A DNA stretch of 5,506 nucleotides from Propionibacteriaceae bacterium (GTDB lineage: Bacteria; Actinomycetota; Actinomycetes; Propionibacteriales; Propionibacteriaceae), in the NCBI GenBank assembly GCA_031282235.1, contig JAITED010000069.1, positions 1 to 5,506 of the forward strand. The letters run 5' to 3'. Positions within the stretch are counted from its first letter, which is position 1; every line of letters starts with the position of its first letter. Below the pieces are notes generated by a model, which was not told where the DNA came from, searched no databases, and saw only the letters and a list, made by a program, of their open reading frames with translations. Below, one piece after another: positions 1 through 4,037 of the stretch. A program made the position numbers and the translations under genes.

Positions 1-40
1 CCTCATAGACAAACCACTTTTCACAACTCGAAAGCCTGCC

Positions 41-110
41 GCACCCCACCCAAAACGCGGGCATTTTCAAATGAGGCACAGGCACCCACCACGCGGGCAC
101 ATTATATGAG
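41..110. repeat. Imperfect direct repeat, two copies (41-75 and 82-110)
   Basis: Both copies begin with GCACCC and CACC, share the identical core ACGCGGGCA (55-63 and 91-99, 36 bases apart), continue with a short A/T-rich stretch and end in ATGAG (71-75 and 106-110). The copies differ in length by six bases, mostly an insertion before the core. They lie directly upstream of the candidate promoter, so they could be tandem protein-binding sites or the end of a repeat tract that continues beyond the left edge. Two copies with almost no unique sequence between them do not make a CRISPR array. Confidence 0.55.
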
Positions 111-114
111 TATC

Positions 115-128
115 GTCGAGTACTTGAC
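115..128. promoter_or_regulatory. Operator-like palindrome overlapping the -35 box
   Basis: The 14 bases GTCGAGTACTTGAC form an inverted repeat with a perfect AGTACT core and outer GTC/GAC arms, broken only by the pair at 118/125. The right arm overlaps the candidate -35 hexamer at 124-129, a position where a bound dimeric regulator would block RNA polymerase. No regulator gene is in the window, so the assignment is inference from symmetry and position only. Confidence 0.35.
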
Positions 129-152
129 TTTTAATTTTGGAAATGGTAGTCT
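124..152 (+). promoter_or_regulatory. Candidate promoter for the secreted protein / lipoprotein 1 operon
   Basis: A -35-like TTGACT (124-129, five of six bases as in TTGACA) is followed by a 17-base spacer and a -10-like TAGTCT (147-152). The -10 matches TATAAT only at positions 1, 2 and 6, which are the most conserved ones. Transcription would start near 159 and give a leader of about 137 bases. The -10 is weak, so this promoter may need an activator. Confidence 0.45.
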
Positions 153-282
153 ACGGGAAAGGCTAATTCTTCCCTCTTAGGGGTTTCAGAGGAGTGCATG
201 GGTCTCTAAGCCTTCCAGCGGAGGGAGGAGGAGGCGAAATTTCGTTCGGTGTGGGCGGTTTTCTTCGCACCCCTATCCAAAT

Positions 283-290
283 AGAGGAGG
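283..290 (+). promoter_or_regulatory. Ribosome binding site that fixes the start at 296
   Basis: AGAGGAGG lies five bases ahead of the ATG at 296. It supports this start over the in-frame GTG at 194, which would place a 34-residue glycine-rich extension in front of an otherwise normal signal peptide. Confidence 0.85.
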
Positions 291-295
291 TTGGT

Positions 296-682
296 ATGTT
301 CAAGTTCGCTAACAAGAAGGGACGCCTGACCACTATCGGTCTCGCGCTCTGTTCTCTGCTCTCCATCGTCATGATGAGCGCTCCTGCCATTGACGCTAGT
401 GCCGCTGGCAACATCACCCTGACCGTCTATGAGGAAGCCAACGGCCAAGGCTGGTCTCTATCAGTCACCGGCGTTGACGCTTGCTCAAACACCGGTTGGT
501 GGAACAGCAACGAAATTTCTTCGTACAGGTGGAACGGAACCGGCGATTACGGAATCTATGGCAACGCTAACTGCGCCAAAACCGGTTCGTATTTCGTTAT
601 ATACAAGACCGGCACGGGTCTTGAAAATCTACCGAGCCAATACAATGACATAGCCGACAGTTTCGGCATCAAATCCAAATGA
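296..682 (+). CDS. Small secreted beta/gamma-crystallin-like protein (peptidase-inhibitor I36 / killer-toxin-like fold, tentative)
   Basis: This is a 128-residue preprotein. Residues 1-10 are basic (MFKFANKKGR), 11-30 are hydrophobic, and A34-S35-A36 gives a signal peptidase I site, leaving about 92 mature residues outside the cell. The mature part looks like two Greek-key motifs. The first begins at Y45 with the aromatic-x6-Gly pattern (YEEANGQG, 45-52) and ends in SNEISS (71-76). The second begins near Y88 and ends in NDIADS (117-122). Both ends resemble the N/D-N/D-x-x-S/T-S calcium motif, imperfectly. Cys63 and Cys93 are the only mature cysteines and could form a disulfide. Known relatives of this fold include the Streptomyces metalloprotease inhibitor (I36) and a Streptomyces killer-toxin-like protein. 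The stop overlaps the start of lipoprotein 1 (ATGA), so the two are probably translationally coupled. Secretion is well supported; the fold is a by-eye judgement and the function is unknown. Confidence 0.75.
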   Translation: MFKFANKKGRLTTIGLALCSLLSIVMMSAPAIDASAAGNITLTVYEEANGQGWSLSVTGVDACSNTGWWNSNEISSYRWNGTGDYGIYGNANCAKTGSYFVIYKTGTGLENLPSQYNDIADSFGIKSK

Positions 683-1587
683 TTAGAACGCTGTCGAAAA
701 GCAGATCAACGAGATACACGGTTGCCGTGGTTATGATTACCGCCATGACGTGTCTCCTGACCTCTTGCAATACGGGGGGAGTGGGTTCTTACCCGCTTCC
801 TCCGCCCACAACTGTCAACCTCAACTGGGAACAGGCCAGCATTGATTTTCCTTTAGAACGCTTCGAGATGAGTCCCAGCGAAATGGCGACCATGTGGGCT
901 GCCCGTAACATCGCCTACGTGCGTTGTGTTACCGGCAAAGACGAGGTGCCAGCGATAGAGATGGAAAGATCGGCCAATATGCTCAAAACGCTGTTCACGC
1001 GCTTTGATGTTCCCGATTGGGTATTCGGGTGGTGGGATACAGATTTTATTCGAACACAAGGAGAAGAGCCTGTCGATGACGGGGATTTTATGCCAGGCAC
1101 AGAAACCCCTGCCAGTGATGAGCAAGCAATGGCTTGTGTGGCTACGCAGGAACTCAAAGATTTGACACCAGGTGGCATGACGTTCATGGTTGAGGCGGAT
1201 ACGGCGTTCTCAGACTTGGATGCGGCACGGGTGGATTCCATCAAAAAAACGTATTTCAGCACACTCGCCGAATCACTTGCCAAACAAATGGGGAATTGTT
1301 TAGCCGAGAGCGGGTATCAAATAGCTCCGCGAGACCGTGATGGAACACCTGCGGTTTTCGCAGATGACTCTCTAGGCGTAAGCCCTGAAGAAAAACTACG
1401 GATTGCGCTCGTTTCCGCAGAATGTAACGACCGACTCGGTGTCACGCAACAGTTAGCCAACATGATGGCCGGTTATCAAGAGCAATACATAGCCGAACAC
1501 GAAGCCGAACTACTAGCCATACGCGCCGAAGCCGACCGCCGTCTAGCCCGCGCCCACGAACTACTGCACGAAGTGGGGCTAGAGTGA
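679..1587 (+). CDS. Putative lipoprotein 1, Cys-rich, function unknown
   Basis: The product has 302 residues. The N-terminus has several basic residues, a hydrophobic stretch (about 14-27) and the lipobox LTSC (27-30), so it should be lipid-anchored at Cys30 on the outer face of the membrane. A Pro-rich tether (39-43) leads into the globular part. Blocks shared with the paralogue at 1948-2814 are WEQASIDFPLERFEMSP (50-66), WAARNIA (73-79), the FGWWD region (116-120), DLTPG (161-165), CLAESGY (207-213), and a near-identical C-terminus (254-302) that looks like one long charged helix. Cysteines 83, 153, 207 and 249 are conserved in both, which suggests two disulfides. The ATG overlaps the stop of the secreted-protein gene and no good Shine-Dalgarno precedes it, so reinitiation after that gene is likely. 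I do not recognise a named family. An immunity, chaperone or sensor role is only a guess from context. Confidence 0.85.
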   Translation: MIRTLSKSRSTRYTVAVVMITAMTCLLTSCNTGGVGSYPLPPPTTVNLNWEQASIDFPLERFEMSPSEMATMWAARNIAYVRCVTGKDEVPAIEMERSANMLKTLFTRFDVPDWVFGWWDTDFIRTQGEEPVDDGDFMPGTETPASDEQAMACVATQELKDLTPGGMTFMVEADTAFSDLDAARVDSIKKTYFSTLAESLAKQMGNCLAESGYQIAPRDRDGTPAVFADDSLGVSPEEKLRIALVSAECNDRLGVTQQLANMMAGYQEQYIAEHEAELLAIRAEADRRLARAHELLHEVGLE

Positions 1588-1702
1588 AAATGGAGAAAAG
1601 TTCTTTATATGATTCGTAGTTGTGCACGGGTTATGGTTGTCCGGGCATGGTTTATGGCTCTTGTTTCGGAGAGATAAAGTGGATTATCGTGTGTTGGTAG
1701 TG

Positions 1703-1731
1703 TTCACTTGCATAACGATTATTTCTATAAT
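1703..1731 (+). promoter_or_regulatory. Promoter upstream of lipoprotein 2
   Basis: A perfect -10 TATAAT (1726-1731) follows a 17-base spacer and a -35-like TTCACT (1703-1708, four of six bases). Transcription would start near 1738, giving an unusually long leader of about 210 bases before the GTG at 1948. This is the best sigma-70-type match in the window. It would let the second lipoprotein, and possibly the adaptor and ABC genes behind it, be transcribed independently of the secreted-protein gene. Confidence 0.65.
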
Positions 1732-1766
1732 AAACTCCCGGCTAAGGTTGTTTTGTTTCCTTTCCT

Positions 1767-1802
1767 GAGAAGGTTCAGAAGTCGCTGGACAGCCTGATTC
1801 TC
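1767..1802 (+). other. Branched hairpin in the leader of lipoprotein 2
   Basis: GAGAA (1767-1771) pairs with TTCTC (1798-1802). After a three-base bulge (GGT), TCAG (1775-1778) pairs with CTGA (1794-1797). An internal loop then leads to GTC (1781-1783) and GAC (1788-1790), closing on the tetraloop GCTG. That makes 12 base pairs in three stacked helices, 30-60 bases after the predicted transcription start. No T-run follows, so it is not an ordinary terminator. It could stabilise the leader or bind a protein. It matches no riboswitch class that I recognise. Confidence 0.35.
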
Positions 1803-1933
1803 CCCACCAAGAGCAACAAGGTGACACCAAATTATTAAATGAACGGTGTTGGCGGCGTCCGTCTACACCCCAACAAAAGAAATGATCTCATCAACCGTTT
1901 CAATTAGTAGTTTCTTTGATGGATTCTTAACAT

Positions 1934-1942
1934 AGAGGTGAG
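1934..1942 (+). promoter_or_regulatory. Ribosome binding site that fixes the GTG start at 1948
   Basis: AGAGGTGAG ends five bases before GTG 1948. The nearby ATG at 1943 opens a frame that stops after four codons, so the GTG is the real start. It also gives a normal lipoprotein signal sequence. Confidence 0.75.
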
Positions 1943-1947
1943 ATGCA

Positions 1948-2814
1948 GTGCGAATAAAATACGGTATTTCTGCTGTTTTGGTTATGCTGCCACTCTTTAC
2001 TGCTTGTGGTGTGGCGGGGGCGGATCCAGACCCGCCTCCGCCCGGTGCTGCTGTGCTTGACTGGGAAAATGCCAGTATTGATTTTCCTTTAGAGCGTTTC
2101 GAGATGAGTCCATTTGAGATGAGTGCAGTTTGGGCGGCTCGTAACATCGCTATCGCACGGTGTTTTTCTGGAAGTGACGAGGTGCCTGAAGCTGAGTTAT
2201 CTAGATCAGCAAAAATGCTCACCACTCCGGATATGTCGATGGATGCTGCAGATTGGGCTTTCGGATGGTGGGATGCAAACTTCATTGAAAATAATGGGGT
2301 GTGGTCTACTTTTGGGGATTTCGGATCCGCACCGGGAATGTCCGCCACCGCCGATTCACAAATATGCTTAGACTCATCAGCAGTGGCGGATCTTACCCCA
2401 GGATGCATCTTTTTTACCGTAGGAAATGACATGGCGTTTGATAAGCTTTCCGAGCTTCACTCAAACTCTGCTCAAAGCGCTAGATTGAGTTCGCTTGCTA
2501 AATCACTTTCCAGACAGATGGACGAATGCCTCGCTGAAAGTGGATACGAAATGAACGAGGACGATGACGGACGGCCATCGTTCACCGCAAAGGTACCCGA
2601 AAATTGGTCAGAAGAGGAACAATTACGCGCTATCGTGGCCTCAGCTACCTGCAATGACGAACTCGGTATAACCCAACAAATGGCCAATCTAACAGCGGGT
2701 TACGAAGAACAAGCTATCGCCGAACACGAAGCCGAACTTTTAGCCATCCGCGCTGAAGCTGAGCGGCGGTTGGGGTTGGCTCATGAATTGCTTCGGGAAG
2801 TGGGGCTTGAATAG
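1948..2814 (+). CDS. Putative lipoprotein 2, paralogue of lipoprotein 1, function unknown
   Basis: The product has 288 residues. A short basic N-terminus and hydrophobic segment (8-18) run into LFTAC with Cys20. The -3 position is Phe, which is less usual for a lipobox, but the following Pro-rich tether (28-32) matches lipoprotein 1, so lipid anchoring is likely. It aligns with lipoprotein 1 along its whole length. The first conserved block (residues 36-72) is 28 of 37 identical by my count, and the last 49 residues are 39 of 49. The middle (about 113-215) has diverged. Cysteines 72, 140, 194 and 235 match the four conserved ones of the partner; Cys153 is extra. DNA identity stays high in the conserved blocks (835-875 against 2071-2111 differ at three bases), pointing to tandem duplication or gene conversion. 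It has its own promoter and leader. No known family is recognised. Confidence 0.85.
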   Translation: MRIKYGISAVLVMLPLFTACGVAGADPDPPPPGAAVLDWENASIDFPLERFEMSPFEMSAVWAARNIAIARCFSGSDEVPEAELSRSAKMLTTPDMSMDAADWAFGWWDANFIENNGVWSTFGDFGSAPGMSATADSQICLDSSAVADLTPGCIFFTVGNDMAFDKLSELHSNSAQSARLSSLAKSLSRQMDECLAESGYEMNEDDDGRPSFTAKVPENWSEEEQLRAIVASATCNDELGITQQMANLTAGYEEQAIAEHEAELLAIRAEAERRLGLAHELLREVGLE

Positions 2815-2882
2815 CCTAAATGGGTTAAACAGCGGGTTGCGGATTGATATGGTTATAAGACTGGGATTGATGGGAGCCGGTC

Positions 2883-4037
2883 TTGAGTAAAACTGATGCG
2901 AAGCGGGATGCGACGGCGCAACCGCAAGCGCAACCACAGGTGCAGCGTAAGGCGCTTAACCCTAAACGGTTGTTGGCGGCAACCGGGGTGTTGCTGCTAG
3001 GGGTGTTGTTGGGGGCAGTGATTACGGCGGTGGTGTTTCCGGCTCCGGATATGTCGGCTATTGATAATGCGCAGCGGAGTGCGCGGGTTACGGCGACGGT
3101 GAGTGAACAACCGGCGCGCGAGTTGGCGCGGCTGGTGGGCACGGTGTCGCCGCCGGAGAGTGCGCAACTTTTACCTAATTCTCCTAGTGGGGCGGGGGAC
3201 GAGGTGGTCACTCGGATGGTTTTGGAACCGGGTGCGGTCGTTAATGCTGGAGATTTGGTAGCAGAGGTTTCGGGGCGTCCGGTGTTTGCGTTTCCGGCGG
3301 GGGTGCCGCTCTATCGAGACATTTGGTATGAGAATACGGGCAACGATGTGGCGGCGGTGCAGCAGGTGTTGGTGGAGCGTGGGCTGCTGACAACGGTGTC
3401 CGGGAAAGTGGATTGGAACACCCGCGAGGCGTTACGTCAGCTTTACCGCAGTGCGGGGTTTACCCCGGTGGACGGTTTACCGCTATCGCACACCGTGCGT
3501 ATCCCCAGTGTTGGGTTGACGGTAGCAGCGGTGGCCGGTGTGGGGCAAGCGATTGACGCGGAACATCCGATGGCGGTTTTGACCCTGCAACCGGCGCGGA
3601 TTACGGCACGGGCTGACATGCTGCAAGCAGAAGTGCTCAAGGTTGGGGTTCCGGTGCAGGTGCAGGTCGGCAGTATGGGAACCGCGGAATCCGAAGTCAT
3701 CGCAGTTTCGGAGTTTATCTCTGGTGATAACGGCGGCGCAGCGGGCTACGACGTGACGGTTCCAGTGCCCGACGCTTGGGCTGAGGCGGCTGAGGTTGGC
3801 CTGCCCGCTATCGTCACCGAGTTGGGTACGGCTGATACTGGTTTGGCGGTGCCGCTGTTGGCGATACGCCACCGTTCCGACGGGGAAACGTATGTCCTCA
3901 AAGTTGCCGCCACGAACCAGCCTGATACGCCAGTGACTATACGAGTAACCGCACAAGCTGGCGGTTACGCCATCATCGCCGCCACGGATGAACTGCCGCT
4001 AGGAACGGAGATAGTGCTCACCGGGGAACGCACATGA
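2883..4037 (+). CDS. Membrane-anchored HlyD/MacA-like adaptor with peptidoglycan-binding domain
   Basis: The product has 384 residues: a Gln-rich basic cytosolic tail (1-29), one membrane helix (about 30-52) and an extracytoplasmic part. Residues about 105-135 have the biotinyl-lipoyl-like look of membrane fusion proteins (VLEPGAVVNAGDLVAEVSG). Residues about 152-193 fit a peptidoglycan-binding domain 1 (NDVAAVQQVLVERGLL, then G-K-V-D and a T-x-x-A-L-R helix). Beta-rich segments (about 210-384) follow, ending in VPLLAIRHRSDGETYVL and the PLGTEIVLTG block usual at the end of adaptor proteins. In this family the adaptor couples the ABC permease to a partner or envelope layer; the PG-binding insert fits a Gram-positive wall. 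The TTG at 2883 is chosen because GGGAG (2872-2876) sits six bases ahead; GTG at 2940 is an alternative. It overlaps the ABC gene by ATGA. No terminator separates it from lipoprotein 2, 68 bases upstream. Confidence 0.85.
   Translation: MSKTDAKRDATAQPQAQPQVQRKALNPKRLLAATGVLLLGVLLGAVITAVVFPAPDMSAIDNAQRSARVTATVSEQPARELARLVGTVSPPESAQLLPNSPSGAGDEVVTRMVLEPGAVVNAGDLVAEVSGRPVFAFPAGVPLYRDIWYENTGNDVAAVQQVLVERGLLTTVSGKVDWNTREALRQLYRSAGFTPVDGLPLSHTVRIPSVGLTVAAVAGVGQAIDAEHPMAVLTLQPARITARADMLQAEVLKVGVPVQVQVGSMGTAESEVIAVSEFISGDNGGAAGYDVTVPVPDAWAEAAEVGLPAIVTELGTADTGLAVPLLAIRHRSDGETYVLKVAATNQPDTPVTIRVTAQAGGYAIIAATDELPLGTEIVLTGERT

Larger units (their letters stand above)
1..295. other. Upstream non-coding region and 5' leader of the secreted-protein gene
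   Basis: I see no convincing gene here on either strand. The left part holds an imperfect direct repeat (41-110). The middle holds a candidate promoter at 124-152 with an overlapping palindrome (115-128). The right part is a leader rich in purines, with Shine-Dalgarno-like stretches at 188-194, 226-234 and 283-290; only the last is well placed for a real start. A perfect 10-base palindrome CGAAATTTCG lies at 235-244. A weak hairpin can be drawn from GGTGTG (248-253) and CGCACC (266-271, one G-U pair), just ahead of the ribosome binding site. Whether an upstream gene ends before position 1 cannot be seen. Confidence 0.6.
1588..1947. other. Intergenic region between the two lipoprotein genes, with a structured leader
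   Basis: The 360 bases are clearly more A/T-rich than the flanking genes. No terminator with a T-run follows lipoprotein 1, so read-through is possible. The region contains a strong promoter match (1703-1731), a branched hairpin (1767-1802) and an A/T-rich inverted repeat AAAGAAA (1876-1882) / TTTCTTT (1911-1917) just upstream of the ribosome binding site. Short open stretches without good starts occur on both strands (for example 1746-1838 on +, and about 1729-1862 on -). They could be remnants of a decayed gene, but I cannot identify one. Confidence 0.6.

Noticed and set aside
41..110. Start of a CRISPR array
   Set aside because: Only two imperfect copies of unequal length with almost no spacer between them; there are no cas genes.
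194..682. Longer form of the secreted protein starting at GTG 194
   Set aside because: It would place 34 residues in front of the signal peptide, while the ATG at 296 has an excellent ribosome binding site five bases ahead.
296..682. Lactococcin 972-type bacteriocin
   Set aside because: Size, secretion and neighbouring ABC genes fit the idea, but the mature sequence shares no recognisable motif with lactococcin 972 and looks crystallin-like instead.
1863..2432. Minus-strand open frame of 189 residues
   Set aside because: Most of it is antisense to lipoprotein 2, which has a ribosome binding site, a lipoprotein signal and a paralogue. Only the part outside that gene is mentioned as a possible remnant.
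3483..3956. Minus-strand open frames under the adaptor gene
   Set aside because: They are shadows of the adaptor reading frame and show no recognisable motifs or ribosome binding sites.
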